NCBI GenBank assembly: GCA_035550055.1
Contig: DASZRO010000021.1
Span: forward strand, 1-36,636
Direction of reading: 5' to 3'
Length of the DNA: 36,636 nucleotides
Source of the DNA: Mycobacteriales bacterium
Lineage (GTDB): Bacteria; Actinomycetota; Actinomycetes; JAFAQI01
Shown here: positions 7,744 to 15,740 of the stretch, in pieces
Layout: each line of letters starts with the position of its first letter
Position numbering within the stretch: the stretch's first letter is position 1
The notes under the pieces: model-generated
Told to the model about the DNA's origin: nothing
What the model saw: the letters and a program-made list of their open reading frames with translations, nothing else
Database searches by the model: none
Translations under genes and position numbers: made by a program

Positions 7744-8936
7744 ACGATCTCGACCTGTCCGATCCGGACACCTACCGCGACGGCCCCCCGCACGCCTACT
7801 TCACCGAGCTGCGGGCGACCGACCCGGTCCACTGGCAGCCGATGCCCGGAAGCGGCCGGGGCGGCTACTGGGCGGTGCTCAAGCACCGCGACGTCGAGAC
7901 GGTCGCGCGTCAGCCACTCCTCTTCTCCTCCGCCGAGCGCGGCGTCGTTCTGGAAGACCTGGAGGGCGAACGACTCGAGCAGATGCGCGGCATGCTGCTC
8001 GCGATGGACCCGCCGAAGCATCGGCAGGTCCGCAAGCCGCTGACGCCTCGCATGACCCCGCGCGCGCTCTCCGGCCTGGCCGACGGGATTCGCGCGATCT
8101 GCAACGACATCTTCGACGAAGCGGCGCAGGCGGCCGAGGTGGAGTTCGTCGACGACGTCGCCGCCGCACTACCCACCCGGGTGGTCGGCGCGCTGATGGG
8201 GCTGCCGCGCGAGGACTGGGTGCGCGTGCACAAGCTCGCCGAGGCGATCACCCACGGCCAGGACCCGGACTACGTGAGCGAAGGTGGCTCGGCAGCGGAC
8301 GCGAGCACCGAGATGGGGATGTACGGCTACCAGTTCGCCGTCGACCGCGCGGCGCGCGAGCCGGTCGGTGACGGCGACATCACCGATGCCCTGCTGGCGG
8401 TGATGGATCCGGTCGCCTTCGCGATGCTGTTCATCCAGCTCGTCACCGCGGGCCAGGACACGACCCAGACGATGCTGTCCTCGGGGTTGCTCGCGCTGCT
8501 CGACCATCCCGACCAGCTGGCACTGCTGCGCGCCGAGCCGAGCCGCATCCCGGCAGCCATCGAGGAGATCGTGCGCTGGGCCAACCCGCTGCACTACTTC
8601 CGGCGTACCGCGACGGAGGACACGGTGATCGGCGACACGAAGATCGCGGCGGGCGACGCGGTGGCGATGTACTACTCGTCCTGCAACCGCGACGAGGCGG
8701 TCTTCGCCGACAGCCAGGCCTTCGACATCACGCGTACGCCGAACAAGCACCTCGGGTTCGGCCAGGCCGAGCACTTCTGCGTCGGCGTACACCTGGCTCG
8801 CCTGGAGGGCCGCATCTTCTACGAGGAGCTGCTGGCCAGGTTCACCGGTATCGAGCTGGCCGGCGTACCGCAGCGGCTCCGCAGCAACCTCAACAACAGC
8901 TACAAGAGCGTCCCCGTCACCCTCACACCCGCGTGA
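7740..8936 (+). CDS. Cytochrome P450
   Basis: A 398-residue soluble bacterial P450. The I-helix reads AGQDTT (residues 237-242), the K-helix ExxR is EEIVR (Glu276, Arg279) and the heme loop is FGQAEHFCVG with Cys347 as the thiolate ligand. The canonical loop is FGxGxHxC; here the second Gly is Ala. The start is a TTG sharing three bases with the cupin stop region (TTGA), which fixes it as translationally coupled. It probably hydroxylates a hydrophobic substrate using ferredoxin and a reductase not seen in the window. The N-terminus LDLSDPDTYRDGPPHAYFTELR is typical of actinobacterial CYPs of lipid, steroid and terpene metabolism, but the subfamily cannot be fixed here. A long palindrome begins at its stop codon. 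Confidence 0.9.
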   Translation: MNDLDLSDPDTYRDGPPHAYFTELRATDPVHWQPMPGSGRGGYWAVLKHRDVETVARQPLLFSSAERGVVLEDLEGERLEQMRGMLLAMDPPKHRQVRKPLTPRMTPRALSGLADGIRAICNDIFDEAAQAAEVEFVDDVAAALPTRVVGALMGLPREDWVRVHKLAEAITHGQDPDYVSEGGSAADASTEMGMYGYQFAVDRAAREPVGDGDITDALLAVMDPVAFAMLFIQLVTAGQDTTQTMLSSGLLALLDHPDQLALLRAEPSRIPAAIEEIVRWANPLHYFRRTATEDTVIGDTKIAAGDAVAMYYSSCNRDEAVFADSQAFDITRTPNKHLGFGQAEHFCVGVHLARLEGRIFYEELLARFTGIELAGVPQRLRSNLNNSYKSVPVTLTPA

Positions 8937-8991
8937 TCTTGACGCTTTCGGCCTGATGGCAGCGTCATCAGGCCGAAAGCGTCAAGATCAC
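8933..8991. repeat. Perfect 26-bp inverted repeat with 7-nt loop at the P450 stop codon
   Basis: The left arm, 8933-8958 (starts GTGATCTTGACGC, ends GGCCTGATG), is matched base for base by the right arm at 8966-8991. The loop GCAGCGT occupies 8959-8965. The left arm contains the P450 stop codon (8934-8936). No T-tract follows. It could terminate transcription in both directions, or be a copy of a dispersed intergenic palindrome. A perfect 26-bp stem is longer than a terminator needs. Confidence 0.85.
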
Positions 8992-9041
8992 CGGGGACGG
9001 TAGACCGTTGTGAGGTCACGCGCGGCACCGTACTCTGCAAC

Positions 9042-9066
9042 CTGACGGAACCTGACGAGGCGTCAG
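9042..9066. promoter_or_regulatory. Operator copy 2 with an extra half-site, upstream of the NMO gene
   Basis: CTGACGAGGCGTCAG (9052-9066) is a perfect copy of the palindrome. A third half-site, CTGACG, lies at 9042-9047, exactly 10 bp (one helical turn) upstream in direct orientation. TACTCT at 9031-9036 may be the -10 box, in which case the operator would lie downstream of the transcription start; this promoter assignment is weak. The first gene downstream starts at 9126. Confidence 0.75.
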
Positions 9067-9125
9067 AAACTGTGTCGCCGGTGACCCGAGTGGTCACCGG
9101 GACATCTGAGACGGAGGCTGCAAGC

Positions 9126-10253
9126 GTGCGTACCCCGGTCTGCGAGAAGCTCGGGATCGAGTTCCCGATCTTCGCGTTCTCCCACTGCCGCGACGTGGTG
9201 GCTGCGGTCAGCCGCGCCGGCGGGTTCGGGGTGCTCGGCGCCCTGGCGTTCACGCCGGAGGAGCTCGAGATCGAGCTGAAGTGGATCGAGGAGCACGTCG
9301 AGGGCAAGCCGTACGGCGTCGACCTCGTGATGCCCGCCAACTACATCGGCAAGGGCGGCAAGCAGCCGTCCGAGGAAGAGCTGCGGGCGATGATCCCCCA
9401 GGAGTACTGGGACTTCCTCGAAAGCATCATGCAGGAGTACAACGTCCCGCCGCTGCCGGAGGACCTGCAAAACGACCGCGCCAAGGCCGCGGGCCTCGGC
9501 GTCGACGACCAGGCGGGCCGCTCCGTCGACGTCGCGCTGAGCTACCCGAACGTCCGGCTGCTCGTCAACGCGCTCGGCCCGCCGCCGGAGGACGTCGTCA
9601 AGAAGGCGCACGACCACGGGGTCCTGGTCGGCGCCCTGATCGGCAACAAGCACCACGCCGAGAAGCAGATCGAAATCGGCGTGGACATCCTGGTCGCCCA
9701 GGGCGGCGAGGCAGGCGGCCACACCGGTGACGTCGCCACGATGGTCCTCGTGCCCGAGATCGTCGACGCGGTCGGCGACCGCGTCCCCGTCCTCGCCGCC
9801 GGCGGCATCGGGTGCGGCCGCCAGATGGCAGCCGCCTTCGCGCTCGGCGCGCAGGGCGTGTGGACCGGTTCGATCTGGCTGACCGTCGCGGAGGCCGACA
9901 CCCAGCCCGAGCCCCTCGCCAACCTGCTCGCCGCCGACTCGCGCGGCACGGTCCGGTCGCGGACCATGACCGGCAAGCCGGCGCGCCAGCTGCGCACCGC
10001 GTGGACCGACGCCTGGGAACGCGAGGGCGCACCCAAGACTCTCCCGATGCCGCTGCAGGGAATCCTGTGGAACGCGATGGCCCGCCGGGTCAGCCGGTCG
10101 AGGACGAAGGAGCTCTCCGGCTTCCCGGTCGGGCAGATCGTCGGGCGCATGAACAAGGTCCGCCCGACCCAGGAGGTCATGCACGACCTGGTCGAGGAGT
10201 GGATCGCGACCACCGAACGGCTGTCCGCAATGCTCGACGAGACCTCGGCCTGA
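9126..10253 (+). CDS. Nitronate monooxygenase-family FMN protein
   Basis: A 375-residue TIM-barrel flavoprotein. GTPs of the family are seen as RTPVCEKLGIEFPIFAF at the start, GGFGVLGA near residue 35, a central VAQGGEAGGHTGDV segment (FMN phosphate region and the His used as base in class I/II enzymes), and VPVLAAGGIGCGRQMAAAFALGAQGVWTGS. This matches the nitronate monooxygenase/2-nitropropane dioxygenase fold. Many actinomycete members sit in steroid or lipid catabolic clusters and probably act on substrates other than nitroalkanes. GTG at 9126 was chosen because GGAGG (9113-9117) lies 8 nt ahead; the frame extends upstream to 9072 without family similarity. The probable operator lies at 9052-9066. 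It is followed after 7 nt by a PPOX-family gene. Confidence 0.85.
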   Translation: MRTPVCEKLGIEFPIFAFSHCRDVVAAVSRAGGFGVLGALAFTPEELEIELKWIEEHVEGKPYGVDLVMPANYIGKGGKQPSEEELRAMIPQEYWDFLESIMQEYNVPPLPEDLQNDRAKAAGLGVDDQAGRSVDVALSYPNVRLLVNALGPPPEDVVKKAHDHGVLVGALIGNKHHAEKQIEIGVDILVAQGGEAGGHTGDVATMVLVPEIVDAVGDRVPVLAAGGIGCGRQMAAAFALGAQGVWTGSIWLTVAEADTQPEPLANLLAADSRGTVRSRTMTGKPARQLRTAWTDAWEREGAPKTLPMPLQGILWNAMARRVSRSRTKELSGFPVGQIVGRMNKVRPTQEVMHDLVEEWIATTERLSAMLDETSA

Positions 10254-10260
10254 ACCACGC

Positions 10261-10776
10261 ATGGGCGTCAACCAGCGGTCCGCCATCGTCTTGACCCAGG
10301 AGGAGATCGACACCTTCCTCGCGGGTACCAGGTCGATGACGCTGGCGACCGTCGGTCCGGACGGCCAGCCACATCTCGTCGCGATGTGGTTCGCCGTGAT
10401 CGACGGCGACATCTGCTTCGAGACCAAGGCCAAGTCCCAGAAAGCCGTCAACCTCAGGCGCAACCCGAAGGTCAGCTGCCTCGTCGAGGACGGTGCGACG
10501 TACGAACAGCTGCGAGGCGTGGCGATCGAGGGCACTGCCGAGATCTCCGACGACCCCGATCTCTTGTGGCGCATCGGGGTCAACGTGTGGGAGCGCTACT
10601 ACGCGCCGTACACCGATGACGTGAAGCCGTTCGTCGAGGCGATGCTCAACAAGCGGGTCGCCGTACGGGTCAAGGCCGAGCGCACCCGCTCGTGGGACCA
10701 CACGAAGCTCGGCATGCCCGCCACCGGCCCGGCCGGCGGCTCGACGATGACGGTCGCAGGTCGCCGGCCCCGCTAG
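10261..10776 (+). CDS. PPOX-class flavin/F420-dependent oxidoreductase
   Basis: A 171-residue split-barrel protein. LTQEEIDTFLAGTRSMTLATVGPDGQPHLVAMWFAVIDGDICFET is the characteristic N-terminal half of pyridoxamine-phosphate-oxidase-like (PPOX) folds, followed by KSQKAVNLRRNPKVSCLVEDG, a pattern common in F420- or FMN-binding actinobacterial members. The C-terminal AVRVKAERTRSWDHTKL completes the barrel. A reductase or monooxygenase-accessory role is likely; the cofactor is not certain. It starts 7 nt after the nitronate monooxygenase-like gene, so the two form an operon. Confidence 0.8.
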   Translation: MGVNQRSAIVLTQEEIDTFLAGTRSMTLATVGPDGQPHLVAMWFAVIDGDICFETKAKSQKAVNLRRNPKVSCLVEDGATYEQLRGVAIEGTAEISDDPDLLWRIGVNVWERYYAPYTDDVKPFVEAMLNKRVAVRVKAERTRSWDHTKLGMPATGPAGGSTMTVAGRRPR

Positions 10777-10812
10777 CTGTTCCGGTCGTCAATGACGAGG
10801 CGAAGGAGTCCT

Positions 10813-12327
10813 ATGCGCACCCCCCGCGCGGCAGCTCTACTGATGGCGGCTGGCCTGCTGGCCAGCGCGTGTGGTGCTCGGCTTCCCGCCGAGGTGAAGA
10901 GTCAGGCGCAGGCCGCCGTCCTCAGCTCCGGCGGCACGGGCGCCACCGGCACGGGTACGACGGACAACGGCGAGGGTACGACGTCGCTGCCGTCGACCAC
11001 CGGCGGCGGGCAGACCACCACGGGCGGCGCGCCGTCCACGACGACCGGCGGCCAGACCACCACCGGCGGTAGCCAGACCACCACGGGCGGCGGGCAGACC
11101 ACCACCGGTGGCGGCCAGACGACCACCACCGGCTCCACGACGGGCAAGTGCGGCACCGGCACGGACGTCGGTCTGACCTCCTCGACCATCGACCTCGGCA
11201 CGATCGCCGACGTCACCGGGCCGGTGAGCGGCCTGTTCCAGGGCGCCGAAGAGGGCGCGATCACGTTCGCCAACTACGTGAACAGCACCCAGGGCGGCCT
11301 GTGCGGCCACAAGGTCAACATCGACTTCCGCGACGGCGGCACCAACTGCACCCAGACGCAGAACGCCGCGCAAGACCTGGCAGGCAAGGTGTTCGCCTTC
11401 ATGGGCACCTTCGCCCTCTACGACGGGTGCGCCGCGACGGTGCTGAAGTCGAACCCGACCATCCCCGACATCCACGACTCGCTCGACGCATCGGCGCAGT
11501 CGCTGCCCAACCACTTCGACATCGAGCCCGGCGAGCCGGGCTACGCCACGGGCATGTTCGAGTACTACAAGCAGAAGTACGGCAGCAAGGTGCTGCACGT
11601 CGGCACCATCTCCGAGGCGCTGCCGTCAGCCGACGCGAAACAGCACAACATCGTGCACGCCGCGGAAAGCGCCGGGTGGAAGTTCGTCTACCAGCAGGAC
11701 GAGCAGCCGACCAACGGCAACTTCGAAGGCGACTTCGTCAAGATGTGCCAGCAGGACCACATCCAGATCTTCTTCACGGTCACCGAGGACGCGCAGAACG
11801 CCGCCACGATGATCCAGAACGAGAACCAGGCCGGCTGCCCGAAGACGCTGATCAACATCATCCCGATCGCTTATGACCAGGCGTTCCTGCAGGCGTTCAG
11901 CGGCAACACCTCCGCCATCGAGGGGCTGCAGGGATACAACGAGTACGCGCTGTTCTTCAACAAGACCGACGCGCAGAGCATCCCTGAGCTCGGGCTGTTC
12001 CAGCAGTGGTTCGCGCGGACCTACCCAGGCCAGCCCGCCAACCTCTACGCGATGTTCGCCTGGGCATCAGGCGTGATGCTCGAGCAGGCCATGGAGAGCG
12101 CCGGTCCCACGCTCAATCGCAAGACGGTGCTGGCGGCCCTACACAAGATCAAGAACTTCACCGCCAACGGCATGATCGCGCCGGAAACACCGAGCTCGAA
12201 GACCGAGGGCGTCCACTGCTACGTGCTGTGGCAGTTCGTCAACGGTCAGTTCGAGCGACAGGCCGATCCGCCGACCAACGGGCCGACCGGCGGCTTCCGC
12301 TGCGACGGACGGTTCCTGCCGGCCTAG
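10813..12327 (+). CDS. Liv-type ABC transporter substrate-binding lipoprotein
   Basis: A 504-residue lipoprotein. RTPRAAALLMAAGLLASACGA is a lipoprotein signal peptide with the lipobox Cys near residue 21. Residues 35-115 are a low-complexity Gly/Thr/Gln linker, including 7-residue repeats (QTTTGGx). From about 120 onward it is a periplasmic-binding-protein type 1 fold of the branched-chain amino acid (LivJ) class: VGLTSSTIDLGTIADVTGPVSGLFQGAEEGA, then GTFALYDGC and later ANLYAMFAWASGVMLEQAM. ATG at 10813 follows AAGGAG closely; an in-frame ATG at 10792 is possible but spoils the signal peptide. It heads the transporter operon. The real ligand may be a catabolic substrate rather than an amino acid, as often found for Liv systems in actinomycetes. 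Confidence 0.87.
   Translation: MRTPRAAALLMAAGLLASACGARLPAEVKSQAQAAVLSSGGTGATGTGTTDNGEGTTSLPSTTGGGQTTTGGAPSTTTGGQTTTGGSQTTTGGGQTTTGGGQTTTTGSTTGKCGTGTDVGLTSSTIDLGTIADVTGPVSGLFQGAEEGAITFANYVNSTQGGLCGHKVNIDFRDGGTNCTQTQNAAQDLAGKVFAFMGTFALYDGCAATVLKSNPTIPDIHDSLDASAQSLPNHFDIEPGEPGYATGMFEYYKQKYGSKVLHVGTISEALPSADAKQHNIVHAAESAGWKFVYQQDEQPTNGNFEGDFVKMCQQDHIQIFFTVTEDAQNAATMIQNENQAGCPKTLINIIPIAYDQAFLQAFSGNTSAIEGLQGYNEYALFFNKTDAQSIPELGLFQQWFARTYPGQPANLYAMFAWASGVMLEQAMESAGPTLNRKTVLAALHKIKNFTANGMIAPETPSSKTEGVHCYVLWQFVNGQFERQADPPTNGPTGGFRCDGRFLPA
11011..11133 (+). repeat. 21-bp tandem repeats encoding a QTTTGGx linker
   Basis: About six in-frame 21-bp units start at 11011, 11032, 11053, 11074, 11095 and 11116, encoding QTTTGGA, PSTTTGG-type and QTTTGG(S/G) blocks. 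The last is partial. They form a flexible spacer between the lipid anchor and the ligand-binding fold. Copy number is likely to vary among relatives by slippage. Confidence 0.8.
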
Positions 12328-12340
12328 GCCGCACCACGCG

Positions 12341-14281
12341 ATGATTGCTTTCGAGGGCTTCCTGATCACCGGCCTGGTGATCGGGTCGATCTATGCCCTG
12401 ATCGCGATGGGCCTGGTCGTCACCTATCAGACGACCGGCATCTTCAACTTCTCTCACGGCGCCATCGCGATGGCGGCGGCTTTCATGTACTGGCAGCTCT
12501 GGCAGGGCTGGCATCTGAACGTGATCCTGAGCTTCCTGCTCGTCCTGCTCGTCATCGCGCCCGTGTTCGGCCTGCTCATCGAATACGTCCTCATGAGACC
12601 GATCCGCGGAGCGTCGGTCGACCTCACCATCGTGATCACGCTCGGCTTGCTGCTCGCGTTGGTCGGCGTCGCGAACATGAAGTGGAGCCCGACCGTCACA
12701 CGGGTGCTGCCGCAACTCGACGACGGCCGCGGCTTCCGGGTCGGCGCGGTCCTCGTGACCTACCACGAGCTGATCACCGTGCTCGCACTCGTGGCAGTCG
12801 CCATCGTGCTGCGCGCACTGTTCACCCGCTCCCGGATCGGCATCGCGATGCGAGCGGTCGTCGACAATCCCGACTTGCTGGCGATGGCCGGCGGCCGGCC
12901 GATCCGCGTGCAGCAGCTGTCCTGGATGCTCTCGACGTCGCTCGCCGCTCTCGGCGGGATGCTGTTGGCCCCCATCGAGCAGCTGAGCATTCTGAACCTG
13001 ACGCTGTTGGTCGTCGACGGGTACGCCGCGGCGATCATCGGCCGGCTGCGCAACCTGCCCGTCGCCGTCGGCGGCGCGATCGTCATCGCGGTAGGCCAGC
13101 AGATGGCGCTCGGCTACCTGCCGACGTCCGGCTTCTTGACGCGCGTGCAGAACATCATCCCGATGATCGTGCTGTTCATCGTGCTGATCGTCCTGCCTCA
13201 AGACCGGCTGCGTAGTGCGTCGTTCGCCTCCGAGGTGGCACCGCGGGTGGCAAGCCTCAAGTCGTCACTGAGTGTCGGGGCGAGCGTCATCGTGGTCGCC
13301 GCGGTCGTCTCGGCCTTCCTGTCCGGCCCGAACCTCAAGACGGCGTCAAACGGCTTCATCACCGGCATCATGCTGCTCTCGCTCGTGCTGCTCACCGGGT
13401 ACGGCGGCATGGTCTCGCTGTGCGTGCTGTCGTTCGTCGGCCTCGGTTCCTACGCGATGTCCCACGCCGGAGGGACCAGCGGCTCGCTGCTCGGCGTCCT
13501 TGCCGCCGTCGGCCTCTCCGCAGGCGTCGGCGCTCTCGTCGCGCTGCCGACGCTGCGGCTACGGGGCCTCTACCTCGCGCTCGCCACGTTCTCGTTCGCG
13601 ACCGTCATGGACCTCGCCGTCTTCACCCAGATCCTCGGCACCGGCGGCAACCTCGACGTCGCGCGAGTGCACATCCCGGGGATCCCGACCAAGTCTGACC
13701 GCGCGTTCTTCATGGTCTGCGCCGTGACGTTCGTGCTGGTCGCCGTGGGCGTGCTCGCCTTGCGGCGCAGCGCCTTCGGCCGCCGCCTCGTCGCCACCAA
13801 CGACTCCCCCGCCGCCTGCGCGACTCTCGGCGTCAGCGTCAACAGCACGAAGCTGATCACGTTCACCATCGCCGCCGGTCTCGCCGGTCTCGCCGGCGCG
13901 TTGTACGGCGGAGTCCCGGGCAGTGTGTCGGCCAACGACTTCCAAGCGCTGGTCAGCCTGGTGATCCTGCTGCTCGCCCGCGTCGGCGGCATCAACACCG
14001 CCACGGGGGCGCTGCTCGGTGCCTCGACCCTGACCGCGTTCCAGGTGGCGCAGCCTCATCTGCCGATCTGGGCAGGTCAGCTGCAGTACACGCTGACCGG
14101 ACTCGCCGCGATCAGCGTCGGACGCTCCCCCAACGGCTTCGGCGGCCGGATCGCCAAGCTCATCGAGCGGCTGCACCCAGCCTCCGACGAGCTGCCGGCT
14201 GCGCTCGACCACGGAAACCCGAGCAACGTCGGATCGGTGTTCTTCGCTGAGGAGCAGGAGCTCGCGCATGCCGGCCGCTGA
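12341..14281 (+). CDS. Fused LivH-LivM ABC permease
   Basis: A 646-residue membrane protein combining two normally separate permeases. Residues 1-290 are LivH-like (GFLITGLVIGSIYALIAMGLVVTYQTTGIFNFSHGA, then a GMAMRAVVDNP-type loop seen as GIAMRAVVDNPDLLAMAGG). Residues 310-600 are LivM-like (LSFVGLGSYAMSHAGG and RRSAFGRRLVATNDSPAACATLGVSVNSTKL, the coupling-helix EAA-like region). About 16-18 hydrophobic segments are present. The C-terminal 45 residues are hydrophilic. It starts 13 nt after the binding protein, and its end overlaps livG by 14 nt. Fused LivHM proteins are known in actinomycetes. Confidence 0.87.
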   Translation: MIAFEGFLITGLVIGSIYALIAMGLVVTYQTTGIFNFSHGAIAMAAAFMYWQLWQGWHLNVILSFLLVLLVIAPVFGLLIEYVLMRPIRGASVDLTIVITLGLLLALVGVANMKWSPTVTRVLPQLDDGRGFRVGAVLVTYHELITVLALVAVAIVLRALFTRSRIGIAMRAVVDNPDLLAMAGGRPIRVQQLSWMLSTSLAALGGMLLAPIEQLSILNLTLLVVDGYAAAIIGRLRNLPVAVGGAIVIAVGQQMALGYLPTSGFLTRVQNIIPMIVLFIVLIVLPQDRLRSASFASEVAPRVASLKSSLSVGASVIVVAAVVSAFLSGPNLKTASNGFITGIMLLSLVLLTGYGGMVSLCVLSFVGLGSYAMSHAGGTSGSLLGVLAAVGLSAGVGALVALPTLRLRGLYLALATFSFATVMDLAVFTQILGTGGNLDVARVHIPGIPTKSDRAFFMVCAVTFVLVAVGVLALRRSAFGRRLVATNDSPAACATLGVSVNSTKLITFTIAAGLAGLAGALYGGVPGSVSANDFQALVSLVILLLARVGGINTATGALLGASTLTAFQVAQPHLPIWAGQLQYTLTGLAAISVGRSPNGFGGRIAKLIERLHPASDELPAALDHGNPSNVGSVFFAEEQELAHAGR

Positions 14282-15026
14282 CTCCACCGCGACTACGCCG
14301 GTGCTCGAGATCGTCAACGTCTCGGTGCGCTTCGGCGGGATCAACGCCGTGTCCGACGTCTCGTTGTCGGCCCCGCCCGGGCAGGTCACCGGACTGATCG
14401 GACCCAACGGCGCCGGCAAGACCACCACCTTCAACGTCGTCACCGGCCTGCAGGCTCCGACCAGCGGAAAGGTGTTCATCGACGGGCGCGACGTCAGCAA
14501 GCTCGCGCCACACAAGCGCGCACGGCTGGGGCTGGCCCGCACCTTCCAGCGGCTGGAGGTCTTCGGCTCGCTCACCGTCTTCGAGAACCTGCTTGCCGCC
14601 GCGGAGTTCCACAAGTCGTGGTCGCGCGACGCGACTCCGCCGCGGGACGTCGCCACCCAGGTGCTCGACCGCGTCGGGTTGCGACCGGTGGGCAACGCGC
14701 GCGTCGACGCGCTCCCTACCGGAATCGCCCGGCTGGTCGAGCTCGGCCGAGCCCTGGCGACCCGGCCGCGGGTGCTGCTTCTCGACGAGGTCGGTTCCGG
14801 CCTCAACGCCGAGGAGACCGATGCGCTCGGCGACCTGATGCTCGACCTGGTCAGCGACGGGACCGCGATCCTGCTCGTCGAACACGACGTGGAGCTGGTC
14901 ATGCGGGTGTGCCGTGAGATCTACGTCCTCGACTTCGGGCGCATCATCGCCGACGGCACTCCTTCGCAGATCCAGCACAACCGCGCGGTGCAGGCGGCGT
15001 ACCTCGGCAGCGAGGAGGTTGCCTAG
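14268..15026 (+). CDS. LivG-type ABC ATPase with atypical signature motif
   Basis: A 252-residue ATPase. Walker A is GPNGAGKTTT (about residues 45-54), Walker B is VLLLDEVGSGLN and the switch His is in VEHDVEL. The usual LSGGQ or LPYG-type signature is replaced by LPTGIARLVELGRAL, so the ABC signature is degenerate. The Q-loop LARTFQRLEVF is normal. LivG-family length and the C-terminal IQHNRAVQAAYLG extension are intact. ATG at 14268 lies inside the end of the permease gene, and GGAGCAGGAG precedes it. The divergent signature may be characteristic of a subfamily rather than a defect. Confidence 0.87.
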   Translation: MPAADSTATTPVLEIVNVSVRFGGINAVSDVSLSAPPGQVTGLIGPNGAGKTTTFNVVTGLQAPTSGKVFIDGRDVSKLAPHKRARLGLARTFQRLEVFGSLTVFENLLAAAEFHKSWSRDATPPRDVATQVLDRVGLRPVGNARVDALPTGIARLVELGRALATRPRVLLLDEVGSGLNAEETDALGDLMLDLVSDGTAILLVEHDVELVMRVCREIYVLDFGRIIADGTPSQIQHNRAVQAAYLGSEEVA

Positions 15027-15740
15027 ATGAGCAACCACCACGCGATCGACGTGATCGACCTGCACGCCGGCTACGGGCGGATCGAGGTCCTGCACGGCGT
15101 CAGCTTCGCGGTGCCGTCAGGCAGCGTGTTCGCGCTGCTCGGCCCGAACGGCGGGGGCAAGTCGACGACACTGAAAGTGATCTCCGGTGAGATCGCGCCG
15201 ACCTCGGGTTGCGTGCACATCGCGGGCGCACACGTCAACGCGGCGAACCCGGACGCGCTCGCTCGCGCCGGCGTGACCCGCATCCCCGAAGGGCGAGGCA
15301 TCTTCCCGAACCTCACGGTCGACGACAACCTGCGCATCTGGACGTACGCCGCGGGCATGTCGTTGAAAGCGGTGCACCGGACGACCTTCGCCCGCTTCCC
15401 GCGCCTCGAGGAGCGACGCCATCAGCGCGCCGGGACCATGAGCGGCGGAGAACAGCAGATGCTTGCGATGTCACGCGCACTCGTGGCACGACCCGCCGTC
15501 TTGCTGCTCGATGAGATCTCGATGGGTCTCGCGCCGATTATCGTGAGTGAGCTGTACGCACTCGTGCGCCAGCTCGCCGAGGAGGGGATCACCATCCTGC
15601 TCGTGGAGCAGTTCGCGACGACCGCGTTGCGGGTCGCCGACTTCGCGGCGGTCATGACTCAGGGCCGCGTCGTCGCGGTCGGTGAGCCGCAGGACATCCA
15701 GGAGCAAGTCTCCGCGGCCTACCTCGGCGGCGCAGCGTGA
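15027..15740 (+). CDS. LivF-type ABC ATPase
   Basis: A 237-residue ATPase with Walker A GPNGGGKSTT, signature MSGGEQQMLAMSRAL, Walker B VLLLDEISMGLAP and switch VEQF in place of the usual His (common in LivF). The LHAGYGRIEVLHGVSF opening and GRGIFPNLTVDDNL segment are LivF hallmarks. It starts directly after the livG stop codon. Its own stop overlaps the next start (GTGA), so the two envelope-protein genes that follow are part of the same operon. Confidence 0.88.
   Translation: MSNHHAIDVIDLHAGYGRIEVLHGVSFAVPSGSVFALLGPNGGGKSTTLKVISGEIAPTSGCVHIAGAHVNAANPDALARAGVTRIPEGRGIFPNLTVDDNLRIWTYAAGMSLKAVHRTTFARFPRLEERRHQRAGTMSGGEQQMLAMSRALVARPAVLLLDEISMGLAPIIVSELYALVRQLAEEGITILLVEQFATTALRVADFAAVMTQGRVVAVGEPQDIQEQVSAAYLGGAA

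Noticed and set aside
9063-10583. 506-residue minus-strand frame opposite the NMO and PPOX genes
   Set aside because: No recognisable motif, biased composition, and the plus-strand genes are certain.
13559-14902. 447-residue minus-strand frame opposite the Liv permease and ATPase
   Set aside because: It is antisense to well-recognised transporter motifs and has no start context or family features.
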